Of a stretch of DNA of 64,000 bases, positions 17,211-26,722 are shown piece by piece; the stretch's first letter is position 1; each line of letters begins with the position of its first letter. A model generated the notes under the pieces. The model did no database searches. It had not been told where the DNA came from and saw only the letters and a program-made list of their open reading frames with translations. Source of the DNA: Sideroxydans sp. (GTDB lineage: Bacteria; Pseudomonadota; Gammaproteobacteria; Burkholderiales; Gallionellaceae); contig WOZO01000041.1 in NCBI GenBank assembly GCA_011620315.1, forward strand, positions 1 through 64,000. Reading direction: 5' to 3'. Position numbers and translations under genes: made by a program.

Positions 17211-17297
17211 GATGTTCTCCTTGGTGGTTGGACGATCAGATCATTCATCTGATGGCTGCATCATGAACGTCAGCCGTTACCCGGCGATTTCCGTATT

Positions 17298-17322
17298 GCA
17301 ACAGTTTGTAACAGAGTGTTAC
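17298..17322. promoter_or_regulatory. Putative response-regulator binding site (tandem GYAACA repeats)
   Basis: GCAACAGTTT followed directly by GTAACAGAGT makes a 10-bp-phased direct repeat, and GTAACA-GAG-TGTTAC at 17308-17322 is a perfect inverted repeat. OmpR-family regulators typically bind tandem sites with about 10-11 bp phasing. The site lies between the divergent regulator gene and the exported-protein genes, so it could control both. Confidence 0.5.
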
Positions 17323-17373
17323 CGCCCCGTCCGCGCCCTGCCTTAAGCCATTTGCTTCGGTTATAGTAAGCGC

Positions 17374-18078
17374 ATGGAAAGCAGACACATACTGGTGGTA
17401 GACGACGATGTCGGCCTGCGCGAACTGTTGCAGGAATATCTCTCCGCGCAGGGCTTGCAGGTGGCGACCGTGGCCGACGGTGTGCAGATGGACGCGCATC
17501 TGGCGCAACATCCGGTCGACCTGTTGATCCTCGATCTGATGTTGCCCGGCGAAGACGGCCTGTCGCTGGCGCGCCGCCTGCGTTCCCGCAGCAGCTTACC
17601 CATCATCATGCTCTCCGCGCGCGGCGAGGATGTGGATCGCATCGTGGGACTGGAAGTAGGCGCGGACGATTATCTTGCAAAACCTTTCAATCCGCGTGAA
17701 CTGCTGGCACGCATCCGCGCCCTGTTGCGCCGCAACGAACAAGGGCAACTCAAGCATGAAGAGAACAACGTGCGCCGCTTCGGCCCGTTCAGTATGGATG
17801 TGGAAGCGCGCGTGTTGCACAAGCACGAACTGACCGTGCAACTCACCACAGGCGAATTCAATCTGCTGCGCATCTTCGTCGAACATCCCAACCGCGTGCT
17901 GGGTCGCGACACCCTCATGGATATGCTCAAAGGATACGAGCGTTCGCCGTTCGACCGCAGCATCGATGTGCGCGTGACGCGTCTGCGGCGCAAGATCGAA
18001 GACGACGCCAACACGCCGCATTTTATCCGCACCGTGTGGGGTGAGGGTTACCTGTTCTCGCCAAGCGGCACCAACTAG
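17374..18078 (+). CDS. OmpR-family response regulator
   Basis: The 234 residues have a receiver domain (residues 5-120), with acidic pocket VDDDVG, phospho-Asp in LILDLMLPGEDG, Ser/Thr switch in IIMLSARGED and Lys in DYLAKPFNPREL. The winged-helix domain spans about 135-230 (LTTGEFNLLRIFVEHPNRVL; IDVRVTRLRRKIE; VWGEGYLFS). It is closest in style to OmpR itself. No Shine-Dalgarno is visible, and a TATAGT box at 17362-17367 would place the transcript start at or next to the ATG, so the message may be leaderless. The cognate kinase starts 2 bases after the stop. Confidence 0.92.
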   Translation: MESRHILVVDDDVGLRELLQEYLSAQGLQVATVADGVQMDAHLAQHPVDLLILDLMLPGEDGLSLARRLRSRSSLPIIMLSARGEDVDRIVGLEVGADDYLAKPFNPRELLARIRALLRRNEQGQLKHEENNVRRFGPFSMDVEARVLHKHELTVQLTTGEFNLLRIFVEHPNRVLGRDTLMDMLKGYERSPFDRSIDVRVTRLRRKIEDDANTPHFIRTVWGEGYLFSPSGTN

Positions 18079-18080
18079 CC

Positions 18081-19421
18081 ATGCGCAGCCCCCGCCAGCC
18101 GCGCTCCCTGTTCTACAGCACCGTGCGCACGGTGGCTGCCGCGCTGCTGGTGTTCCAGATCGTGCTCATCGCCGCCACGGTGCATTACGTCATGCTGCCG
18201 ATGGCGCAACGCAGCGCCGACGATCTGGCGGCACTGATGATCCTGTCCGCCAAGACATGGGTGGAACTGCCGCCGGAAACGCGCAAAGATTTCGAGCTGG
18301 AACTGATCCACGAACATCAGTTCATGTTGTTCGACGATGCCGCCCCGCTGCCTGATCGCGCGTTCACATTGCCCTATCTCGTGCTGCTGGACGATGCCCT
18401 GTCCGCGCGTCTGGGCGAGCCTGTCTCGGTGAAGATGACCGACCTCGATACCGTCTGGTTCTGGGCCGAGATCCCGGCCGGCGGCAAACTGATCCGCATC
18501 GGTTTCCCCAGATCGCGCCTGCTGACCGACCCGCCCATGATGCTGTTGCTCGCGCTGATCGCCACGGTGATGCTCAGCCTGCTCACCGCCTACATCCTAG
18601 CGCGCCGCATCACGCGGCCGCTGGCGCATTTATCGCAGGCCGCGCAACGCATCGGCGCAGGCGGCATCCCGGAATATCTGCCCGCCAACGACGTGCAGGA
18701 ACTTTCGCAATTGGCCACCGCTTTCAACCAGATGGCACTGCAAGTGCGCGAACTGCTGGCCAACCGCACCACGCTGCTGTCCGGTATCTCGCACGACCTG
18801 CGCACGCCGCTGGCGCGCATGCGGCTGGCGGTGGAAATGTTGCCGGAGAACAGCGACACAAAGACCGTCGAACGATTACGCCGCGACATAGAGAACATGA
18901 ATGTACTGATCGGCGAGTTCCTCACGCTGAGCCGCGACCTGCAACAGGAAGCACCGGAGAAGATAGACCTGGCAGCGATGCTGGGCGAGCTGGCGGAAGA
19001 GAAGCACGCGCAGGGCGCGCAAGTCTCCTGTCATGCGCTGCCCGGCCTGAGCGTGCGCGCCGGTCCGCTCGCGCTGCATCGTGTGCTGCAGAACCTGCTC
19101 GGCAATGCTTTTCGTTACAGCGACGGCAAGCCGGTGCAGATCGAAGCGGCATGTCGCGACAAGGAAGCACTGATCGAGATACTGGATCGCGGCCCCGGCA
19201 TCCCGCCGCAAGAGATGGAGAAAGTGTTCCGTCCGTTCTATCGCATCGAGTCTTCGCGCAACGCAGATACCGGCGGCAGCGGACTGGGGCTAGCCATCGT
19301 ACAGCAGTTGTGCACGGCCAACGGTTGGCAGGTTGCGTTGCGCGCGCGCGACGGCGGCGGAACGGTGGCCGAGCTCAGCTTGCCGCTATCAGAATCCCAG
19401 CAGGAACAACCACAACGGTAA
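18081..19421 (+). CDS. EnvZ-type sensor histidine kinase
   Basis: This 446-residue inner-membrane kinase has TM1 at about residues 16-38 (VAAALLVFQIVLIAATVHYV), a periplasmic loop to about 150, and TM2 at about 152-172. A HAMP domain follows (RRITRPLAHLSQAAQRIGAG). The H-box is LLSGISHDLRTPLARMRLA, with the phospho-His near residue 242. The ATPase domain shows QNLLGNAFRYS, LDRGPGIPPQEME and SGLGLAIVQQL. It is translated with the OmpR-type regulator upstream. The 3' end overlaps the convergent AEC transporter gene by 33 bases. The stimulus is likely an envelope or metal signal, judging by the divergent exported-protein genes. Confidence 0.92.
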   Translation: MRSPRQPRSLFYSTVRTVAAALLVFQIVLIAATVHYVMLPMAQRSADDLAALMILSAKTWVELPPETRKDFELELIHEHQFMLFDDAAPLPDRAFTLPYLVLLDDALSARLGEPVSVKMTDLDTVWFWAEIPAGGKLIRIGFPRSRLLTDPPMMLLLALIATVMLSLLTAYILARRITRPLAHLSQAAQRIGAGGIPEYLPANDVQELSQLATAFNQMALQVRELLANRTTLLSGISHDLRTPLARMRLAVEMLPENSDTKTVERLRRDIENMNVLIGEFLTLSRDLQQEAPEKIDLAAMLGELAEEKHAQGAQVSCHALPGLSVRAGPLALHRVLQNLLGNAFRYSDGKPVQIEAACRDKEALIEILDRGPGIPPQEMEKVFRPFYRIESSRNADTGGSGLGLAIVQQLCTANGWQVALRARDGGGTVAELSLPLSESQQEQPQR

Positions 19422-20285
19422 GGTGAGTGCGGCCAGCAAGGTGCTCAACACCACCTGCGCCGCGATGGTGTCGCCGTCACCACCCATGCGCGTCGCCAGC
19501 ACATAAGCCATCGTCGAGACGGGCAATGCCGCCATCAGCACCGCGATATTGAAATACACACCTTGCAAGCCGAACAGCGTCGCCAATCCCCAAGCGATGG
19601 CCGGGATCAGCAGCAGTTTCACCAGCACGCCGTACCACAGCGTGCCGCGCTGATGATGCAAGCCCTTCAGGCGCAACGCCGAGCCGACCGCGATCAAACC
19701 CATCGGCAACGAGGCCTGCGACAACAGTGCGAGCGTGGTATTCAACATGGACGGCAGATGCAGACCGGTCAGACTGAACGCGATGCCGCCTGCCGTGGCG
19801 ATGATCAAGGGGTTGAGCATGATCTCGCGCAGCCAGTGGCTCTCGCTGTGGCGCGCCAGCATCAGCACGCTGGCGACATTGGCGATGGGCACCATGAAAC
19901 CCATCAGCAAACCGATGGCGGCCAGGCCGGTCGTGCCGTGCAGGCTGCCCGCGATGGAGAGACCGACATAGCTGTTGAAGCGGAACGTGGCCTGAAAGGT
20001 GGCGGCGTACACCTTGGGCGGCGCATGGAACAACGCTTTCGCCAGCAAGCCGAGCAGGATGCCCGCGCCCATGTACAGGACCGCGACGCCCATCATCGGT
20101 GCCGCCGCGCCCAGATCGATAGTGAAGTGCGACAGCGTGTGGAACAGCAGCGCGGGGAAGAACACGTAGTAGATCAGACGGTCGAGCTGCGGCCAGAATT
20201 CGTCGCGCAGACCGAACCAGCGGCGCATGGACGCGCCGAGCAGAATCAGCAGGAAGATGGGGACGATGATCTGCGCGACGGTCAT
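19389..20285 (-). CDS. AEC family (auxin efflux carrier-type) permease
   Basis: This is a 298-residue, roughly ten-helix permease of the AEC/BASS-like fold. Recognisable parts are AQIIVPIFLLILLGASMRRW at the N terminus, YYVFFPALLFHTLSH, the inverted-repeat counterpart LLSQASLPMGLIAVGSALRL, and ALPVSTMAYVLATRMGGD. AEC proteins move malonate, malate or other organic acids in bacteria; the substrate here is unknown. It is tail-to-tail with the sensor kinase gene, the two overlapping by 33 bases, so convergent transcription may interfere. Confidence 0.88.
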   Translation of the reverse strand: MTVAQIIVPIFLLILLGASMRRWFGLRDEFWPQLDRLIYYVFFPALLFHTLSHFTIDLGAAAPMMGVAVLYMGAGILLGLLAKALFHAPPKVYAATFQATFRFNSYVGLSIAGSLHGTTGLAAIGLLMGFMVPIANVASVLMLARHSESHWLREIMLNPLIIATAGGIAFSLTGLHLPSMLNTTLALLSQASLPMGLIAVGSALRLKGLHHQRGTLWYGVLVKLLLIPAIAWGLATLFGLQGVYFNIAVLMAALPVSTMAYVLATRMGGDGDTIAAQVVLSTLLAALTLPLWLFLLGF

Positions 20286-20315
20286 AGCTGGTGAAGTGCC
20301 GCGCGAATAAGACCT

Positions 20316-21674
20316 TTAGCTGTTGCGCCTGAACAAGGCGGGGATCTGCGCCTTGGGTTTGACGGCAGCGATGTCCGGCTTGCTGGTGGAAGGCGCAGGC
20401 TCGGTCACTTTCGGCACATACGGCTGGTCGAACCAGGGATCGTGCGCGGGCTTGCTGAGCGACGGCTTGTGGTACGCCTGACGCGGCTCGCGCGGTTCAT
20501 GCTGCGGGCGCGTTTCGCCGCGCTGCGCACGCGGCACGCTGGCCTGTTCTTTCTCGATGCTGGTCTTGATCAGTTTCTCGATCTCGACCAGATATTTCTC
20601 TTCCTCGGGCGACACCAGCGACAACGCCGTGCCCGACGCACCGGCGCGGCCGGTGCGGCCGATGCGGTGCACATAATCTTCCGCCGCGTGCGGGATCTCG
20701 TAGTTGATCACCATCGGCAAGTGGTCGATGTCCAGACCGCGCGCGGCCACGTCGGTGGCGATCAGCACGCTCACCTTGCCCTGCTTGAACGCTTCCAGCG
20801 TCTGCTGGCGTTCCGACTGGCTGCGGTCGCCGTGGATGGCATCGGCTTCGATGCCTTCGCGCTGCAACTGGCGCGTCAAACGGCTGGCGGTGAGCTTGGT
20901 CTTGGTGAACACGATCACCTGCTTGGCGTCGTCGCCCTTCAGCAGTTTTGCCAGCAGCGCGTGCTTGTCTTCGCTCGGCACCAGATAGACTTTTTGCTTG
21001 ATGTTGTCCGAGGTCGCGTTGCTGCGCGCCACTTCGATCAGGCTCGGGTAGATGAGGAAATCTTCCGAGAGTTTTTTGATGTCGTCGGAGAAGGTGGCGG
21101 AGAACATCAGGCTCTGGCGGCGGCGCGGCAACAGCGCAAGGATGCGTTTCAGCGCGGGCATGAAGCCCATATCCAGCATGCGGTCGGCTTCGTCCAGCAC
21201 CAGCATCTGCACCTGGTTCAGCAGCACGGTCTTCTGTTCGATGTGGTCCAGCAATCGTCCCGGTGTCGCCACCAGTATCTCCACGCCGGTCTTCAGATGC
21301 GGTGTCTGCGTCTTGATGTCGACCCCGCCGTACACCACCAGCGAACGCAGGCTGGTGTACTTGGCATACATCTTCACACTCTCTTCGACCTGCACCGCCA
21401 GCTCGCGCGTCGGCACCAAAATCAATGCGCGCACCGGATGCTTGGCCGGCGAAGTGCTGGCGCTGGCGTGCGGCAGCAACTGCTGCAACATCGGCAGCGC
21501 GAACGCGGCAGTCTTGCCGGTGCCGGTCTGCGCGCCCGCCATCAAATCTTCACCGCTGAGCACCACCGGAATGGCCTGCGCCTGGATCGGCGTGGGTGTG
21601 CTGTATCCGGCTTCGGTGAGGGCTTTGAGGATCTCGGGCGCGAGCTTCAGGTCGGCAAAACTGACAGTGTTCAA
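20316..21674 (-). CDS. rhlE: DEAD-box RNA helicase, RhlE type (TTG start)
   Basis: The 452-residue helicase is active in RNA remodelling or ribosome assembly. It has a Q motif ([17 protein letters not shown]), Walker [30 protein letters not shown] in LMFSATFSDDI, and [10 protein letters not shown]. The C-terminal 90 residues are basic, Pro-rich and disordered (RAQRGETRPQHEPREPRQAY). I start it at TTG 21674 (LNTVSFADLKLAPE), where the family begins. A perfect TATAAT at 21714-21719 lies 40 bases upstream, so the longer frame reaching 22016 would be untranscribed from that promoter and is not family-like. A second RhlE-type gene is at 26723-28075. Confidence 0.9.
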   Translation of the reverse strand: MNTVSFADLKLAPEILKALTEAGYSTPTPIQAQAIPVVLSGEDLMAGAQTGTGKTAAFALPMLQQLLPHASASTSPAKHPVRALILVPTRELAVQVEESVKMYAKYTSLRSLVVYGGVDIKTQTPHLKTGVEILVATPGRLLDHIEQKTVLLNQVQMLVLDEADRMLDMGFMPALKRILALLPRRRQSLMFSATFSDDIKKLSEDFLIYPSLIEVARSNATSDNIKQKVYLVPSEDKHALLAKLLKGDDAKQVIVFTKTKLTASRLTRQLQREGIEADAIHGDRSQSERQQTLEAFKQGKVSVLIATDVAARGLDIDHLPMVINYEIPHAAEDYVHRIGRTGRAGASGTALSLVSPEEEKYLVEIEKLIKTSIEKEQASVPRAQRGETRPQHEPREPRQAYHKPSLSKPAHDPWFDQPYVPKVTEPAPSTSKPDIAAVKPKAQIPALFRRNS

Positions 21675-21713
21675 TGTAAAGGTCTCTTGGATCGTGGTCG
21701 GAAAAGTGGAGGC

Positions 21714-21719
21714 ATTATA
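21714..21719 (-). promoter_or_regulatory. -10 box of the rhlE gene
   Basis: The reverse strand reads TATAAT, about 40 bases upstream of the TTG start; the -35 region is G-rich and poor. The 250-base gap to the upstream reductase gene also contains a run of nine C and the second copy of the 21-bp repeat. Confidence 0.55.
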
Positions 21720-21837
21720 CGCGCCCTCGGCGCGATCCCCCCCCCGGCTTAGCCGAGTCTCTGTTCCAGAGCCGGAAACTGTTTCAACCTCTCTTAAAAC
21801 CCACCTCGACACGTGGCTCGGAGCGCCCATACCGCGG

Positions 21838-21858
21838 AGCGGTTTAGTCCTTGGCCGA
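21838..21858. repeat. 21-bp direct repeat, copy 2
   Basis: AGCGGTTTAGTCCTTGGCCGA is identical to 11207-11227 and in the same orientation. It lies upstream of the rhlE promoter and downstream of the ferredoxin-NADP reductase gene. Confidence 0.6.
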
Positions 21859-21924
21859 GCAGCAGAAGTTATCGACACAAATACTCGCGACCGCCCTGCC
21901 CTCGCCGCTCCTACACAATCCCGC

Positions 21925-23274
<1,350 letters not shown>

Positions 23275-23322
23275 GAACAACCTCCTCTGCTTTCAGTATG
23301 GTTTTGTCGTTCCCGCCCTGCG

Positions 23323-23862
23323 TCAGCCGCGCACCGGCTCCAGCGTCGCGTCCAGATTGAGGCTGTCGCAGTAATCGAGGAAATCGCCGCGCAGCGTGGC
23401 GATGTGCATCTTGGCCGGGATGCCGACCGTCATCATCACGGATAAGGTTGTCGAGCCGGTATGCGGCGCGGGATAGGTGCTAGTCTGCAGCTCTTCGATG
23501 TTGATGCCGCGGCGCGCGAAGAACGCGGCGAGGTTGCGCACGATGCCGGGATGATCCGGCGTGACGAGCTCGACGCTGTAGGGGATGGCGGGCTCGGCGC
23601 GCTTGCCGGTGCGTTCGTGATGCAGTGTCAGCGCGAGCGATGCACCGAGCGCATCCAGTTGCCCTTCCAGTTTGGAGAGCGCATGCCAGGGGCCGGTGGC
23701 GAGGATGACGATGATGCATTGCCCGCCCAGCACGGACATGCGGCTCTCTTCGATGTTGCATCCGCTGTCGGTGATGCCGCCGCTGAGCCGTTCGACCAGA
23801 CCGGTGCGGTCCGGGCCTGCGGCGTTGATGACCAGATGGGTATTCTCTATCTCGGATTGCAT
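23323..23862 (-). CDS. gcvR: GcvR-like double-ACT regulator
   Basis: The 179 residues contain two ACT domains: HLVINAAGPDRTGLVERLSG near the start, and IPYSVELVTPDHPGIVRNLA from about residue 95. GcvR in E. coli binds the activator GcvA to repress the glycine cleavage operon when glycine is absent. No GcvA or gcv genes are in this window, so the target is unknown and the protein may have another amino-acid-sensing role. It lies 48 bases upstream of the reductase gene on the same strand. The start ATG at 23862 gives MQSEIENTHLVINAAG, which fits the family. Confidence 0.8.
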   Translation of the reverse strand: MQSEIENTHLVINAAGPDRTGLVERLSGGITDSGCNIEESRMSVLGGQCIIVILATGPWHALSKLEGQLDALGASLALTLHHERTGKRAEPAIPYSVELVTPDHPGIVRNLAAFFARRGINIEELQTSTYPAPHTGSTTLSVMMTVGIPAKMHIATLRGDFLDYCDSLNLDATLEPVRG

Positions 23863-23929
23863 GTTTGGGTGACCGTCGTTGTGCGTGGAATGTGCAGGTA
23901 TTTTAGCGCCTGAGTGTGCCGAAGTGGCC

Positions 23930-24316
23930 TTACTGGATGTCGCCGTCCACGTAGAACCAGCGCCCCGCTTCTTGCACGAAGCGACTGACCTCGTGCAGGC
24001 GATGCGCGCGCCCGTTCAACTTGTAGCGCGCGACGAATTCGACGGTGACGTGTTCGGCGTCTTGTTGTGCATGGCGTTTCACTTCGAGGCCGATCCACTT
24101 GGTTGGCGCTTCATCTGCCAGTCCTAATGCTGTCGGACGTGTGGAGGGATGCCAGCTTGCCAGCAGGTAATCTTCCTTGAGTAGGGTGTAGGCGCTGTAG
24201 CGCGAGCGCATGAGGGCTTCGGCGCTGGATGCGGCTGCACCGCCTTCGATGTAGCGGGCACAGCATTCAGCGTAGGGTTTTGCGCTGCCGCAGGGACAGG
24301 CGATCAGTTTTGCCAC
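23930..24316 (-). CDS. ychJ: YchJ family SEC-C motif protein (GTG start)
   Basis: The 128 residues begin VAKLIACPCGSAKPYAECCA, a SEC-C-like zinc motif. The NTF2-like domain of the UPF0225/YchJ family follows, with ALMRSRYSAYTLLKEDYLL, WHPSTRP and FVQEAGRWFYVDGD. The function is unknown; the zinc motif is shared with SecA tails. It is a little shorter than E. coli YchJ (about 150 residues), because the second C-terminal zinc knuckle is missing. The GTG start overlaps the srkA stop by 13 bases, so translation is probably coupled to the kinase gene. Confidence 0.85.
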   Translation of the reverse strand: MAKLIACPCGSAKPYAECCARYIEGGAAASSAEALMRSRYSAYTLLKEDYLLASWHPSTRPTALGLADEAPTKWIGLEVKRHAQQDAEHVTVEFVARYKLNGRAHRLHEVSRFVQEAGRWFYVDGDIQ

Positions 24317-25284
24317 AGCGGCGGTTCTTCCATCAGGGCGATCTGCTCGCGCAGTTCGAGGATGCGGTTCTGCCAGTAGATCTGCGTGTTGAACCAGGGA
24401 AAGGCTTGCTTGAAGGCGATGTCGTCCCAGCGGCGCGCGAGCCATGCGGAGTAATGGATGAGACGCAAGGTGCGCAGGCCTTCGATGAGATGCAGTTCGC
24501 GTGCATCGAATTCGCAGAAGTCTTCGTAACCGGCCAGCACGTCGCCCATCTGCCGCACGCGGTCTTCGCGTTCGCCGGAGAGCAGCATCCACAGGTCCTG
24601 CACCGCCGGCCCCATGCGGCTGTCGTCGAAGTCGACGAAGTGCGGGCCTTCGTCTGTCCACAGCACGTTGCCCGCGTGGCAGTCGCCGTGCAGGCGTAAT
24701 CGCTTCACATCGCCTGCCCTGTCGAAACAGTGGCGCACACCGTCCAGCGCCTGTTGCGACACAGTGCGCCATGCGTCGAGGATGTCGGGCGGGATGAAGT
24801 CATTGGCCAGCAGATATTCGCGCGGCTCGGTGCCGAAGCTGTCGATATTCAGGGTCGGCCTGTGCTGGAAATCCTTGATCGCGCCGACGGCATGGATGCG
24901 CCCCAAGAAGCGGCCCAGCCATTCCAGCGTGTCGCGGTCTTCCAGTTCCGGGGCGCGGCCGCCGTGCTTGGCGAATACCGAGAAACGGAAGCCATCGAAG
25001 TGATGCAAGGTGCTGCCGTTGATGGTCGAGGCGGGTACCACGGGGATCTCGCGTTCGACCAGTGCCTGCACGAAGGCATGCTCTTCGAGGATGGCCGCAT
25101 CAGTCCAGCGCGCGGGACGGTAGAACTTGGCGACCAGCGGTGCGCCCTCATCCATGCCGACCTGATACACGCGGTTCTCGTAGCTGTTGAGCGCGAGCAG
25201 ACGCCCGTCGCAACGCAGGCCGATACTCTCCAGCGCGTTGAGTACGCAGTCGGGGGTGAGTTGCGAATAGTCGGGGGGGGTCAT
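24304..25284 (-). CDS. srkA: Stress response kinase A (YihE/SrkA)
   Basis: This 326-residue Ser/Thr kinase has the APH/choline-kinase fold. The ATP-binding part has LLALNSYENRVYQVGMDEG and VAKFYRP. The catalytic loop is RLRLHGDCHAGNVLW near residue 200, with the metal-binding HFVDFDDSRMGPA after it. SrkA protects E. coli from MazF-mediated and oxidative death. The N terminus has a run of seven C (in the codons for Thr-Pro-Pro-Asp), a place where slippage could occur. ychJ overlaps its 3' end, and nfsB lies upstream on the same strand with a 26-base gap. Confidence 0.92.
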   Translation of the reverse strand: MTPPDYSQLTPDCVLNALESIGLRCDGRLLALNSYENRVYQVGMDEGAPLVAKFYRPARWTDAAILEEHAFVQALVEREIPVVPASTINGSTLHHFDGFRFSVFAKHGGRAPELEDRDTLEWLGRFLGRIHAVGAIKDFQHRPTLNIDSFGTEPREYLLANDFIPPDILDAWRTVSQQALDGVRHCFDRAGDVKRLRLHGDCHAGNVLWTDEGPHFVDFDDSRMGPAVQDLWMLLSGEREDRVRQMGDVLAGYEDFCEFDARELHLIEGLRTLRLIHYSAWLARRWDDIAFKQAFPWFNTQIYWQNRILELREQIALMEEPPLWQN

Positions 25285-25310
25285 GGATCAAGGATACCGT
25301 CATTCATCCA

Positions 25311-25967
25311 TCACAACTCCGAAATCACCTGCTCCATCGGGAAGCGTGATTTCGGCAGATCGGCGTTGAAGTCTTCTGCGCTGCGATAACCCAGTGCGGC
25401 GATCACCACACTGGTCAGGCCTTGCTCACGCAGGCCGAGTTCTTCGTTGAGGATGCGTTGATCGAATCCTTCAATCGGTGTGGCGTCGATCTCGAGTGCG
25501 GCAGCGCCCAGCAGCAGGGTGCCGAGGGCGAGGTACACCTGTTTCTCCATCCAGTGCTGCGTGTCTTTGAAGTCGTAGCGGTGCAGGCCGGTGTAGAAAC
25601 TGCGGCCCTTGTTTTGCGCCACCTTGTTCTCCGGCGTGGGATAGCGTCCGTCGGCATCTTCCTGCGCGAGCAGGCTGGCGAGGTGGGCGTCATCCATGGT
25701 GGTGCGGGCGCAGAACACAACGACGTGGGAGGCGTTGAGTATCTTGGGGCCGTTTGCTGCGTAAGCGCCTTGCTGTGCGGCCTTCGCGATGCGCGCCTTG
25801 CCTGCGTCGCTGGCGGCGATGATGAAGTGCCAGGGCTGCGAGTTGATCGACGAGGGCGAGCACCTGAGCAGGGTCTTGAGTTGCTCGACCTGCGCGGCGG
25901 GGATCTTGCGGGTGGGATCGTAGGCTTTGCAGGTGTGGCGGTTCAGGGCGATGCGGGCGATGTCCAT
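25311..25967 (-). CDS. nfsB: Oxygen-insensitive NAD(P)H nitroreductase NfsB
   Basis: This 218-residue FMN enzyme reduces nitro-aromatics and quinones by two-electron transfer, and E. coli NfsB has almost the same length. The N-terminal FMN site is DIARIALNRHTCKAYDPTRK; CSPSSINSQPWHFIIA is the classic SSxNxQPW stretch. Later LGAAALEIDATPIEGFD and a C-terminal KSRFPMEQVI close the fold. I chose ATG 25967 because GGAG is 6 bases upstream. A TTG at 25985 would add six residues with no support. It is upstream of srkA in the same direction. Confidence 0.92.
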   Translation of the reverse strand: MDIARIALNRHTCKAYDPTRKIPAAQVEQLKTLLRCSPSSINSQPWHFIIAASDAGKARIAKAAQQGAYAANGPKILNASHVVVFCARTTMDDAHLASLLAQEDADGRYPTPENKVAQNKGRSFYTGLHRYDFKDTQHWMEKQVYLALGTLLLGAAALEIDATPIEGFDQRILNEELGLREQGLTSVVIAALGYRSAEDFNADLPKSRFPMEQVISEL

Positions 25968-26026
25968 GCGTGTCTCCAGGTTCAAGATAAGCTGATGGCC
26001 AGTGGTCGGGCAGGATTATGCCTGAA

Positions 26027-26599
26027 TCACTTTTTGCTTCTTTGCACTTCCGCCAGACCTAACGCATCCCATCCTTCATGGCCCAGCTTGCGCATGGTCT
26101 CCATGTTCTTCTCGAAGATCATTTCGGCCTCGGGGAAAGCGGCCACGGCTTCGTCGATGCTGTCTTCGCGTATCAGGTGCAACGTGGGATACGACGAGCG
26201 GTTGGTGTAGTTGGTGATGTCGTCCGCTTCGGTATCGGCGAACTGGTAGTCGGGGTGCATGCTGGCGACTTGCAGTTCTCCCGCCAGGTCGATCTCCTCC
26301 AGCGCGACATCCACCACGGCGAGGAAGTCGTTGTAGTCGAGGAAGTCGGTCAGCACCTGCGGATGGATCAGCAGTGTGGTGTCGATCTTGTCGCGCGGCG
26401 TCTCGGCCAGCAGCTCAAGTTCGCGCAACACATCGACCAGCAGTTCATCCGGCGTTTGTGCGGCGCTCACGAAGTAGCGTATCTGTTTCTTGACGTGCAC
26501 GCCCTTGGCGAACGGGCACAGGTTAAGACCGATGACGGCCTTCTCCAGCCACAGCGTGGTGTCGGCGATTGCTTGTTCGTTGGTAACTGATGTGTTCAT
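26027..26599 (-). CDS. DUF1415 family protein
   Basis: The 190-residue protein of the DUF1415/COG3310 family has no known activity. Conserved features are an N-terminal GLNLCPFAKGV, a central HPQVLTDFLDYNDFL, VASMHPDYQFADT, and NRSSYPTLHLIREDSI. The last runs of Asn, Ser and Pro are nearly invariant in the family as I recall it. A strong GGAGGAG site lies before the ATG. It is flanked by a large inverted repeat (26617-26711) and by nfsB. The compact size, the Cys/His positions and the conservation suggest an enzyme, but I do not assign one. Confidence 0.8.
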   Translation of the reverse strand: MNTSVTNEQAIADTTLWLEKAVIGLNLCPFAKGVHVKKQIRYFVSAAQTPDELLVDVLRELELLAETPRDKIDTTLLIHPQVLTDFLDYNDFLAVVDVALEEIDLAGELQVASMHPDYQFADTEADDITNYTNRSSYPTLHLIREDSIDEAVAAFPEAEMIFEKNMETMRKLGHEGWDALGLAEVQRSKK

Positions 26600-26616
26600 T
26601 CAAGCACTCCTCCAAA

Positions 26617-26711
26617 CCGTTCGTCCCGAGTAGGCGAAGCCGTATCGAGGGATTCCGATGCCAAAGCATCGGATGGTTCGATACGGCCTGCGGCCTACTC
26701 ACCACGAACGG
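26617..26711. repeat. 95-bp imperfect inverted repeat
   Basis: The left arm CCGTTCGTCCCGAGTAGGC pairs with the right arm GCCTACTCACCACGAACGG with two internal mismatches. Inside is a second pair, CGTATCGA with TCGATACG, and a central hairpin GATGC-CAAA-GCATC. The pattern 'CGTTCGTGGTGAGTAGGC...TATCGAACC' is one I associate with a dispersed proteobacterial repeat. It lies between the rhlE-2 stop and the DUF1415 start and may also serve as a terminator. Confidence 0.7.
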
Positions 26712-26722
26712 GCAGTTATTGT

